47,207 nucleotides of DNA, taken from assembly GCA_000333855.2 (NCBI GenBank), contig CM007343.1, positions 753,533 through 800,739 of the forward strand. The letters are read 5' to 3'. The notes below the pieces were generated by a model. That model did no database searches. It was not told the DNA's origin and was given only the letters and a program-made list of their open reading frames with translations. The position numbers were made by a program, and so were the translations under genes. Of the stretch, positions 18,825 to 30,500 are shown in pieces (position 1 is the stretch's first letter; the number at the start of each line of letters is the position of its first letter). This stretch comes from Endotrypanum monterogeii. Its lineage: Eukaryota > Euglenozoa > Kinetoplastea > Trypanosomatida > Trypanosomatidae.

Positions 18825-20027
18825 GCTGCTGTTCCCTTCATCATTACCACGGAGAGGGGCGGGGGGGGGAGGGAGAGACAAGCACACGATGACTCCGAAT
18901 CAATATATTTATTTATATTTATTTTCCGTCGTTCTGTGTCGTCCTTGCACCTGCTCCCCATTCCTTTTTCTTGGCTTTCTTCTCGATGTGTGTAGCAAAG
19001 TGTGAGGAGAGGTCTCCCTGCTCGTGTGTGTGTGTGTCCCCAGCAGAGAGGGGGTGGGTGGGTATTCATAGTTTTTTTTTGCGTCACGGAATGGCGTTGA
19101 TGGGGTTTCAGTGACAGCCGCCGCTATTACCCCTTCACCCCTTTCTGAGCTGTCCTCTGCTTGACGCTTTTCTTCGCCCCCCCCCCCTTTCTCGCGCCAA
19201 ACGATCTTTGCGACGCACAGATACACTGTGGGGCTTTACCACATAAAAAAAAAACTCATTGAGGAGAGTTTTGCTCACTCTGTTACCCCACTCGCAGATC
19301 AAGGGTTAATATGAGGGGTGCGTAAAACGCGAACGCCTTGATGTACCCACTTGTGTATGTTCCTCCTCGCCCTTTCCGCCACACTTTACGATAAGCACCA
19401 TCACCATAGATGGTTTCTATCGCCACCGCGCGCTGCATATATATATATATTCCTGCGTCTTTTTATTCCCCGCCCTCAACGTCGCTGGAGCGTCAGCCCA
19501 ACTTGTAACGGTCCATCACTACACCCCCCCCCTCCCTCCCATACCTTCCGCCCTGCAAATGTTTTCCTTTCCTCTCTGTTGTAGAAACTGAACCATTCAT
19601 AGGACGCAACTGATGCGTGGGGAAGAGGAGGGAGGGAAAAAGGCGAGAGGGGAGGGGGCGGCAGCAGCAGCAGTGTGCACACACTCTCGCCTGTGGCGGT
19701 CAACTTCGCGTTTCACGCTGTGTGGCATCGCCCGACATCGTTTCATTGAATGTCACCTCCGCGCCGACCTGATATCTTCTTGCTCTCTCTCTCTCTCTGT
19801 ATATCCCAGGTGAGGAGTAACTCGTTTAGTCCTGCAACTACCCACAACCTGGTGCCTGGGCGTGGTCTCGTGCGCATTTTGCGACGTGCGCTGCAAGGCA
19901 TCACCAAAAAAAAAAAATCATCATATACATATATATGTATATGAATAAATATTTATCCCCACCTCTCTTGCTTCTCCCTTCCTTCATACACACAGACACA
20001 CACACACACACATATATATACTTTTCA
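18825..20027. other. Intergenic region, TTL to small basic gene
   Basis: About 1.2 kb without a supported gene. Contains G7-rich and C9-10 homopolymers (for example 19177-19187), a short TA tract at 19438-19451, A11 near 19905-19917, and a pyrimidine tract at about 19956-19985 with acceptor AG 19994-19995. A CA-then-TA tract (19989-20020) lies between this acceptor and the next start. Confidence 0.6.
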
Positions 20028-20441
20028 ATGCCAGCTAAGCGTCTCGGCTTGAAGCGGCCGGCGGAAGCGCCCCTTAACGGCGCTGACGCCGATGAGCAGT
20101 TGGCGGTGCCGCATATTCCTGCCATTGCAACGACTAGTGCCAATACCACAAATACTACATCGATAGTGGAGGAGGAGGCACCGAAGGTGATAATGTCGAA
20201 GGCACAAAGGCGGAAGCTGAAGAGGCCGCCGGTGGTTGTGACGGCTGAGATGAAGGAGAGGGCCCGCGAGGAAACACGAGAGTTGCGCAAACAACTCCGC
20301 ATGCTGAAGTCGAATGGCTCTCGTCGGAAAGTGGCGAAGCTCCACGAAAAGCGTCCTCGTGAATGCGACCCCAACGAGGAAGCTGCCAGTGCCTTTGATA
20401 GGGATTGCCGCCCGCATAAGAAGGGCCGTCGCCTTGAGTAA
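20028..20441 (+). CDS. Small basic hypothetical protein
   Basis: Protein of 137 residues, strongly basic at both ends and not recognised. The N-terminus PAKRLGLKRP and the C-terminus RPHKKGRRLE look like nuclear or nucleolar targeting signals. The centre holds SKAQRRKLKRP followed by a charged helix (about 68-95: EMKERAREETRELRKQLRMLK) that may form a coiled coil. A Thr/Asn-rich linker lies at about 35-48. The composition recalls ribosome-biogenesis or RNA-binding proteins, but no domain is identifiable. The ATG follows acceptor AG 19994-19995 by 32 bases, and codon composition is like that of neighbouring genes, so the gene is probably real. Confidence 0.7.
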   Translation: MPAKRLGLKRPAEAPLNGADADEQLAVPHIPAIATTSANTTNTTSIVEEEAPKVIMSKAQRRKLKRPPVVVTAEMKERAREETRELRKQLRMLKSNGSRRKVAKLHEKRPRECDPNEEAASAFDRDCRPHKKGRRLE

Positions 20442-21289
20442 GCGTGTGCGTAACGTGGCAGTGGTGGGAGGGAGGGGGTGGGATAGGGGGAAGTACCCGT
20501 AGCGCGTAAATGTTTCTCTCCTCCTCGTTTTCCCCTTTCCGTCATTTTTCCTGACGAGGCTGTCAAGACACGCGTAATGGTTTACGCACGTGCGCCGGTA
20601 TGTGGCACTGGCTGTGGTGAGCCCCCCCCCCCCCTCCCTACTTGGTTCTGCTGCACCTGTCCTCCGCTCATACCGGAATAATTATGAAAATGAAATGACT
20701 ACACGTGAACGTTTGACACATTTGGGATAGCTTCTGTCTATTCTCACCCATGAGGGTAGCGAGCGCGCAAGAGGAGTGTGCTATGTGATAATACAGTGCG
20801 CGAGCTTCCTGTAAAGGCGTTTGCTTATGGATCGCATCATTTGCCCCCCCCCCTTCTCCCCCGGCTGAGGGGGTATGTCTTGGTATGTGTGTACTCGTAT
20901 ACATTGCACATTGGTGTGTTACGTGCTATCGGCGTGCTTAGAAAATACCTCATGTCAGACGCATTGATTTTTTTTCTGATGTCACGTCGCATTCTTTTCT
21001 CCTGTTTCACTGTTTCTTCTCCTTTTCCCCTTTCTGCGGCCTTTATGTTTATCGATGTTGCCTCACACATACACAAACACACATGCGCTGGTAGGTGATA
21101 TACACTAAGCGAGAAGGAAAAGAGGGTCTGTACTGTTCACCAGCACGGATCATATTCTAAGAAGTGCGAGGCAACTCCCACATCAGAGTGTAGGCATTGC
21201 ACCACTGTCCTTCTCATCCCAGAGGAGTGTTTTGTTTGTGTGTTGGACTCGTTGTTCCCGGCGTGTCTCTGGTTCTTCCCCCCCCCCCC

Positions 21290-21309
21290 NNNNNNNNNNN
21301 NNNNNNNNN
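21290..21309. other. Assembly gap (20 Ns)
   Basis: Twenty Ns immediately after a run of twelve cytosines; the true length of the missing sequence is unknown. Confidence 0.99.
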
Positions 21310-21350
21310 TGTCGGTACTCGTTCGTCCCGGTCGTCGTCCTCGTTGGTTC

Positions 21351-21408
21351 CCCCCTACCCCCCCCCCCCCCCCTCCCCCTCCCCCTCCCCCCTCCCCCTC
21401 CCCCTCCC
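21351..21408 (+). repeat. Poly-C and (CTCCCC)n tract
   Basis: Long cytosine run followed by repeated CTCCCC units, between the assembly gap and the dynein gene. Confidence 0.9.
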
Positions 21409-21469
21409 GCCCCCTTTCGACGTTCCTTTTACACCCTTCCGCTCTTGTACATAGATCTCATCAGCTCGT

Positions 21470-21524
21470 TTTTTTTTTTTTTGCGTGATTTCCCCCTTCA
21501 CCTCTTCACCGACCACCGCTTCAG
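21470..21524 (+). promoter_or_regulatory. Spliced-leader acceptor of the dynein gene
   Basis: T13 and pyrimidine-rich stretch ending in CGCTTCAG, with AG at 21523-21524, only three bases before ATG 21528. Splicing there would leave an almost leaderless junction after the spliced leader. Confidence 0.55.
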
Positions 21525-21527
21525 TTT

Positions 21528-24500
21528 ATGAGTCTCTCTCCGCCCCCTTCTCACGGGACATCACGGGCGGCCGTGCCGTCGAGGGGAAGGTCCCTCACCC
21601 CGGTAGGGGTTTCAAAGGAGAAGATGGTAGGGGAATTGCCATCAAATGAGAATAAGGGATGTAGCTCGACTGAGCGCTTACGTAAGATGGAGGGGCCGTC
21701 GATAGAACACCTCGCCCAGGTGCGATACGCGCACCCCTCTGTCGCCAACAACAGCGCCATGACCCGCTCCAAGAGTGCACCTCGCCAGACCGTAGCACCA
21801 GCGCCGCCTTCAGGGACTCCTCCGCGCCGCACTGGCCCCGCTGCTCCACCAAGGGTTGTGCGTGTGCCACGTGCCATTCAGCAGATGCTCGACCTGCAGA
21901 CCTCCTTACCGCCCAGCTTCAACACCACGACTCGTGCAACACCGCAGCTTGACGTCTCATCGAACCCCCCGTCGGCGATCAACTTTGTCTCTACCACACA
22001 CTGCGGTGGAATGCACGAGAGAGTAGGCCTTCTCTATCACCCTCTCGCGGCAGTGCGCACGGCATACGCCGAGGCGGAGGTGCGTCCGGCCACCACACGT
22101 GCCGGCGCTGATGCGGCCGCTGCTGCAACGTTTCTCACGTCCTTCACGATGCCCCCCATTGCAGCTGGAGAGAAGACCTACTTTGAACTCGCTGACTTCG
22201 ACGCCGTCGAGGACACGCACACGTCCACGGAGTGGCTGAGTGTGCGCGGTGGCGGCGAGGACGGTGCGCCGGCGACGTCACGCTTTTTCAAGACCGCTGG
22301 CGCAGGCGGTGGTACGACGGTTTGGCGGCGGTGTCGCGTGATGACGTATGATGAAGCCAATAAGCTTTTTTACATACGGTGGGCTGACGGCACAGGTCGA
22401 TGGACACGCCGACTGAACATCCGCTTCGACGATGAGGACGTGGCACGGTGGGAGGCACGTGTGCGGCGTGCCGACGACTACCGAAACGAAACGGAAGCTG
22501 CCATGCGCGAGGCGCTCTACATCGACTCGATGCCTGACGCATGTGTTACGCCGATGGACGAGGCGCAGATGGAGCAGGTGCTGCGCAGTGTGGCGACGCG
22601 CTTCCCTCTGGACCAACTACACATCATCCAGCAGCGAAGCGCAGAAGCGGAGACAACCTACTACCGGGCCATGAAGCTGGCAGTCCACACGTACATGATG
22701 CGCAGTGCTGCAGAGCAGCAGCGGCTAAGGATTGCTGGCTTGCCGCGCACCGGCGTCGCAGCCCTGCCCTCACTGCGCAATCTACGCAGCACTCTTGACA
22801 CACCATCTCCGAATTTCTTCGTTGCTCAGGCGTTCCTAGCGGAGAACTGCTTTCAGGTGCATGCGCTCATCCAGGAAACACTCTATTCTCTACATACGCT
22901 GTGGCTCAGCTACACCTCGCAGCCGTTGTGCCTATCTCGCTTTGATGCCTCTACTCTGCCGCTGCGACTACCCTTGTTTGCTGCCTCACAGGAAGACCAC
23001 GGGATCGCGGTTGGCGAACGACTCAAGGGGGAGTGGACGTCGACGGTGCAGTCGACAGTGCAGAACAACCTCGACGCGCACTTCAACTTTTACGAGGACA
23101 AAATGGAGCGGTTCGAGGCCAGTCGAATGCGGCGCTTTGTATCTCTAGTGAATTGTATGATGCGCACCCAGCTGCGTGAGCTGGCGGTAACATCGCTAGA
23201 GGCGTACACTGCGTACCTGGAGAAATACGTCGTATCCACCAACGTCGCCGGCACCGAAGACGCGGCAGAGGAGATGTTGGCGGTGCTGCCAGAGGACGCA
23301 GCTGAGCGGGCGTACTGGGAGGAGTGCATTGCCAACCTCGAGGCACGCCAAGCCGTGGGCAAGGAGAGTGCACCCGCCGACCAGCGGGGCGCTTCAAAGA
23401 AACCTGGTGGCACCCCTGCCATCGCAGGGGCATCAAAAAATGAGGAAGAGGAGCCACCACCACCACCACCACCGCACCTCCTCTGGTGCCTGGGAACACC
23501 ACCACTGACTCAGCCCTTGACGCAGCGTGTTGTGCATCTCGTTCATCACGTCAATGGGTTTCAGCCGTTATTCTACACGAAACTCGTGGTGGGGTCACCA
23601 TCGTCGGCGCAGCTGGAGCTGCAGGACGCGGCCAGCAATGATGATGATCCAGACAGGGTGGCCATTCTGCTTGATCCGCCGGTGGCTGGCATCGAGCGTG
23701 GTGTGCTGCATGTGATTGACCGCTGTCTCGAGCACACAAACCAAGTATCTGCCATGGGAGATCAGCTGTTCCCGTTGTTGGACTTGAAGCCGGCGTATCT
23801 GTGCCCACTCCCCGGTGATGAGGCTGAGGTACTTGCCCTGAAAGAGCGTGTGTTGGCGGTGCTGCGCGGCAACCGAGACGCGCCTCATCAACTCGTGCAA
23901 ATGTACAAGGAGTTCGAGTACCTGGCCAACGTGAATGTGGAGGATGTCATTGAGGAGGCAATGGGGCATGTGGGGGCCCTCGATGAGGTGGACCTGTTGT
24001 TGGAGCGGTTGAGTCGCGACCGTCGCCGTCTCGCAGAGCGCACGCTAAACATGGTTACCTTTGAGTTGTACGCTGTGGATTGCCGCGAGCTGAAGGCTGC
24101 GTTGAATGCGAGCGCCGTTCAGCTGCAGCAGGCGCTGTTGGAGGCACTAGCGAAGCAGCTCGCCGAGGAGTGCGCCGGTGTGCTCAAGGCATATGAAGAC
24201 GTCTACGCCGAGCTTTCTGTGAACCCAACGACCCCCGAGGAGTTGCAAAAGATGCGAGACACTCTCGCCGGAGTTGCTGCGCGCGAGGAGGAGTTTCAGG
24301 TCATCTTCAAGCACGTCACAGAGGGTAACGAGCTGCTGCTCCGCTACCGCTACCTCGTGCCGCATGAAGAGTTCGTGAGTTACTGGGAGGCGTACGAGTG
24401 GCCGAAGAGGCTGGCGCAGCACGTGGAGGACGGCAACTTCCGCGCAAAGGAGTACCGCGCTGTGTTCATCCAGCAGCTGCGAGAGAACAATGACCAGCAG

Positions 24501-27500
24501 GCATACACAATTATGCAGCTCGCTGCCAGTGTGGAGGACTTCACTCGTCTGGGCGACGACACACGTGCAGAGGAGTACTACGAACGTTCCCGTGCCATTG
24601 AGGCCTCGATCCAGGCTAGCAAAGCGGCTGTTGCTCTGTACGGAAGTCACGAGGAGTTGTTCGGGCTGACAGTCACTTCGTACCCGCAGTTGACGGAGAT
24701 CCACTTGCGCTTCGAGCCGTATTTGTCGCTGTGGGAGGTGGTTTATCAGTTCAACGCCGAGTCAGAGCGCTGGATGAGCACCAAAATCTCGACACTGCAA
24801 CCCGCAGAAGTGGATCAGAAGGTGTCGGATTGGTCGAAGCGCGTGGCGATCTTGTCCAAGAAAATCCGAGAACCAGAGCCCATGGAGGTGGCGCGGCAGC
24901 TGCGGGCAAACATCGAGCAGTTCAAGCCGCTCGTGCCGCTTCTCTACGCTCTCCGTAGCCATTTGCAGGCGAGCCATTGGCGCGCCATCTACCAGCAGTG
25001 CGGCATCCCGCGGGATCAGCAAGGGTTCGGACCTGGTGGTGTTGACAACAACGACCAGCGCACGCTTTCCGAGTTTGTGCAGCTGGGGATGATGGATCAC
25101 CTCCAAGCTATCGAGAGTGTTGCCTCGGTGGCGCAGAAGACGTACGAGCTGGAGTCGGAACTGATGAATATGGAGACGGAGTGGAAGCGGATTGTCTTCG
25201 AGATGGAGCCCTACCAGGACACCTTCAAGCTCAAGGCGAACGATGCCATGCAACTAACCTTGGATGAGCACATCATCAAGACGCAGTCTATGCTTGGCAA
25301 GCCCACTGTGAGGCAGACGCCAGCGCTGCAGGCACGTGTTAGCCAGTGGTACGACCAGCTGAACAACACGCAGACGACCTTGGATGAGTGGTTCCGCTGT
25401 CAGGGCACGTGGTCCTACCTAGAGCCGATTTTCGTGTCCGCTGACATCTCGCGTAGTCTGCCTACTGAGAAGAGAATGTTCGTCGAGATTGATGAGACGT
25501 GGCACGCCGTCATGGCCAGAACTCGTGGCACTCCGCAGGTCATCACTCGCTGTCAAGACGACGGCCTCTACAAGACGCTGGTAAGTGCCAACACAAATCT
25601 CGAAGAGATCCTACGCAAGCTGCAGCAGTTCCTGGAGACAAAGCGGATGTCTTTCCCACGTTTCTACTTCATCTCCAACGAAGAGCTGCTGCAAATTTTG
25701 TCCGACAGCCGCGACCCGTACCTGGTGCAGCCCTACCTGTGCAAGTGCTTCGAGGGTATTAAAAGTTTGACCTTCGCAGATCACCATGACATGGTCGGCA
25801 TGGAATCGGCGGAGGGAGAACGAGTGCGCTTTGTGCGCCCCGTCAACCCCAGCGACCATCACAACCAAGTGGAGCTTTGGCTGCAGGGCGTTGAGGATAT
25901 CATGAAAGCTACTGTGCGTGATCAGTTGCGCCAGGCGATAGGTGACTACACGCAGCGCAAGCGGACAGAGTTTATTCGGATGTGGCCGGGGCAGGTTGTC
26001 ATTGCTGTGTGCTCTTTTTTCTGGACGATGGAGGCGACACAGGCAATGGTCGACGATGGCACGGTGGGGCTGACGACCTACTACGAGAAATGTGTGCGGC
26101 AGCTAGACGACTTGATCTTGCTCGTGCGTGACAGCAGCCTCGGTAACGTCGAGCGCTGTACTCTCGAGGCTCTCGTAGTCATTGAGGTGCACTCCAAAGA
26201 CATTCTGCACATGCTGGGCGAAAAAGGTGTGGAGTCACCGACGAGTTTTGATTGGCTGGCGCAGCTACGGTACTACTGGGAGGGTGAGGAGGACAATCAG
26301 CAGTTGGCGGTTCGGCAGATCAATGCCTCGCTGATCTACGGGTACGAATACCTCGGCAACACGGGTCGACTCGTCATTACGCCGCTGACGGATCGATGCT
26401 ACCGCACATTGATTGGGGCTTTGCATCTGTACTACGGTGGCGCACCAGAGGGTCCGGCCGGTACCGGCAAGACGGAGACAACGAAGGATCTTGCCAAGGC
26501 GCTCGGCAAGTACTGTGTGGTTTATAATTGCTCCGACCAAATCTCAGCCAAAGACATGGCGAAGCTGTTCAAAGGGCTGACGCAGGCCGGTGCCTGGGGG
26601 TGCTTTGATGAGTTCAACCGTATAGAGATTCAGGTGCTTTCGGTGATTGCACAGCAGGTGGCCACGATCCAGGAGGCGATCATCCAGAAGCGTCCCGAGT
26701 TTATCTTTGAGGGGGCGCAGATTCGACTCAACAATGGGTGCGCCGTCTTCATTACAATGAACCCTGGCTACGCCGGCCGTGCAGAGCTTCCGGACAACTT
26801 GAAGGCGCTCTTCCGGCCCGTGGCGATGATGGTGCCAAACTACGCCATGATCGGCGAAATTCAGCTCTACTCCTACGGCTTTCTGCACGGAAAAGTACTC
26901 TCGGAAAAGATTGTGGCGACGTATCGGCTGTGCTCCGAGCAGCTCTCCTCACAGGATCACTATGACTACGGTATGCGTGCGGTGAAGGCTGTACTGACCG
27001 CAGCGGGGCGGCTGAAGAGGACGTACCCGTTGGAAGACGAGATGGTGCTCATGCTTCGCTCCATCCAGGACGTTAACCTGCCGAAGTTTCTTTGGCAGGA
27101 TGTCGAGCTGTTCAAGGGCATCGTGCTAGATCTCTTCCCTGGGGTGAATCTGCCGACGCCTGACTACGTCAACATGCATAACGCCCTCATCGCCGTCACC
27201 GCCCAGGAGAATCTGCAGCTGACCCCGTACTTCGAGGAGAAGATCTTCCAGACATACGAGATGATCTGCGTCCGGCATGGTATGATGCTTGTCGGCTACT
27301 CTTACGGAGGTAAGACAAAGGCGTTGCAGTCACTCGCCACCGCGCTGGGGGTTATGGAGCAGACGAATAAGTCAGAGCACCGTGCTCGCACGATCACCAT
27401 CAACCCAAAGTCAGTGACGATGGCGCAGCTCTACGGCAAGGTCGAGCTCTCGGGCGAGTGGACGGACGGTATCCTATCGAACCGCTTTCGTCAGCTTGCA

Positions 27501-30500
27501 CAGGACACGTCGGAGGACCGTGTGTGGCTTGTACTAGACGGCCCCGTGGACGCGGTGTGGATCGAGAACATGAACACTGTCTTGGACGACAACAAGAAGC
27601 TGTGTCTGCAGAACGGTGACATCATCCCGATGCCGAAGCGCATGAACTTAATCTTCGAGGTCCAGGACCTGGCGCACGCGTCGCCTGCCACAGTGTCGCG
27701 TTGCGGTATGGTTTACGTTGAGCCACAGTCGCTAGGCTGGTCTTGCCTGCTGGAGTCCTTCTTCAAGACCTTACCACCCTTCATGACTGAGACGCCGCAG
27801 CTATTTGAGACACTCCGCTCCCTCGTGGATGCGATCATGGTCGACATCCTCGAGGTGGCGCGCAAGCACACCTCCTCTATTGTTCCACAGAGCTCGAGCA
27901 CCGTTGTGGCGAGTTGCTCCAAACTACTTTCCTCTTTCTTGAGCGACTTTGACGAGGAGGCAGCGATCGCTCAGGCCGGCGGTGACGACCGGGCACACGC
28001 GCGCAATATGATAATGCGGGTGGAGGGCTGGTTCCTTTTCTCGCTGGTGTGGTCAGTCGGTGGGTGTCTGGCACACCGAGACCGCGAGGTGTTCAGCACC
28101 GCTCTACACAGCCTCCTCGCGTCTCTGCCTGAGCGCGAGGGTAGCCGGTACACCTTCACACTAGTACTCCCCGAACCATCCATCTCATTTTTCGAGCTTC
28201 GCTTCGAGGATGGAGCTGAAGTGTGCCTTACGAGTTGGTCCGACAAGGTTCCTGAGCTGATCATCCCAGCGGAGAGCGAATATCAGGATATCATCGTGCC
28301 CACGATGGAGACGGCCAAGTACTCTTTCCTTATGCGGCTCATGCTGACTCACATGCACCCCGCACTGCTCGTTGGCGACACGGGTACCGGCAAGACTATT
28401 ATGATGAAGGAGATCCTGTGCAGCCTGTCCAAAGAGTCGTACACGGTCAACTCAATTCAGTTCTCTGCGCAGACCTCCGCCAGTCACTTGCAACGCCTCA
28501 TCGACAGCAACTGCGAGAAGCGGCGGAAGGGGCACTACGGTCCGCCCATCAACAAAAAAATGATCATTTTCATTGATGATACCAACCTGCCGCAGGTCGA
28601 AGAGTACGGCGCGCAGCCGCCCATCGAGCTGCTCCGGCAGTACCTCGACCACGGCGGCTGGTACCAGCACAACAAGGACGGCATCGAGTTCCGCCACTTG
28701 GTGGACTCACTGCTGCTGTGCGCCATGGGACCGGCGGGTGGGGGTCGAAACGAGATCACGCAGCGCTACACCCGTCACTTCAATGTATTCAGTGTGCCCT
28801 CCTTCAACGAGGCGACGCTGACCACCGTTTTTGGGCGCCTGTCGGAGTGGATCCTCTCCCGCGACTTCCCGAGCAGTTTGCGCGGGATGAGTGCACCGCT
28901 GGTGTCCGCCACAGTGGAGCTCTACACGACCCTCGTCGACAACCTCAAACCTTCTCCGGAGCGCTCGCACTACACCTTCAACCTACGCGATGTGAGCAAG
29001 GTCTTCCAGGGTATGGATATGACCTACGCCCCGCGTATCAAGGATGAGATGTGCCTGGCTCAGCTTTGGATGCATGAGGTGTCGCGCGCCTTCGCAGACC
29101 GCTTCATTGACGACGTGGACACGCACTGGTTCAACGAGCAGGCAAGCCGGACGTGTATGAAGCACCTCAAGATGTCCGTCCGCCCAACCATGGGGGATGG
29201 GAGCCCCATTCTCTTCTCGTCGCTTGCCAACGAGGACGGTCACTACGAGCAGATCACTGACCTCGACTACGCCCGGACGACGTTGGAGCGAAAACAGGAC
29301 CTCTACAACCTCACCACCCGAAGCGGCGAGCTGAACCTAGTGATCTTCAACTACGTGCTGGAGCACATTGCACGTATTAGTCGTGTCCTGCACCAGCCCG
29401 GGGGTCACCTGCTGCTGGTGGGTGTCGGTGGTAGTGGTCGTCGCAGCTGCACCCGCCTTGGCGCCTTCATTCAGGAGTGCGAGTACCGCACTGTCACTCC
29501 CTCTAAGGATTATGATCATAGCGACTTCCTCGATGATATCCGCCAGCTCCTCCTTCAGACCGGGCAAAAGGCGTACTCGACAGCATTCGTTCTGGCCGAC
29601 TCGCAGATCATATCCGAGTCATTTCTTGAAGATATTTGTAGTTTGTTGAACACGGGCGAAATACCTGGACTCTGGAACACCAAGCAGGACCGTGAGGTGT
29701 ATGACAACGCCGTCGCCTCACTGCGTGATGTCGGCCGTGCTCTCGGGCGGCCGGACACGACCGAGGCGCTGCAGGCGCTCTTCGTGGAGCGATGCCGGAA
29801 GCACCTACACCTTGTGCTGTGCTTCTCACCCCTTGGCTCGGTGCTACGCGAGCGACTGCGCAAGTTTCCGTCCCTGGTGAACTGTACGACAATTGATTGG
29901 TTCCGCGAATGGCCCGAGGACGGCCTCCGCTCCGTTGCCGCGCGCTTCCTCGCCGATGTCGACCTTACAGATGAGGAGCGCAACTCGATTCGGGAGATAT
30001 TTGTGCAGTACCAGCAGCAAGTGCGTGATCTCATTGTGGCCTACCACACCGAGGCGCGCCATCAAACCTACGTCACCCCCACATCCTACCTCGACCTCCT
30101 CGCGACCTTTGCGCGGATGTTGTCGAGCAAGCGGCGCGATTTGACAGCGCAGCGTGACCGTTACGTGAATGGGCTTCGTCAACTAAAGAAGACCGAGGAT
30201 CAGGTGGAGGTGATGCAGCAGGAGTTGGCGCTGCTGAAGCCGGAGTTGGCGACGAAGCAGGCCGAGACGAATGAGCTCATTTGTCGAGTAGAGGCGGAAA
30301 GTAAGCTGGCAGAGGAGCAGAAGGCCATTGTGGCGGTGGACGAGGCGGCTGCGAATGCGCAGGCGGCGGCAGCGAAGAAGATTAAGGATACTTCGCAGGA
30401 GAAGGTTGACGAGGCGCAGCCGCTGGTGGAGCAGGCACAGAGGGCTGTGCTGGACCTCGACCCTAAGGCACTTCAGGAAGTGAAGGCACTCAAGACGCCC

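Larger units (their letters stand above)
20442..21527. other. Intergenic region upstream of dynein, with sequence gap
   Basis: No gene seen. Contains G-rich and C-rich homopolymers (20624-20634, 20845-20855), a 20-N gap at 21290-21309 directly after a C12 run, and a C-rich tract at 21351-21408. T13 near 21470-21482 precedes the dynein acceptor. Confidence 0.65.
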
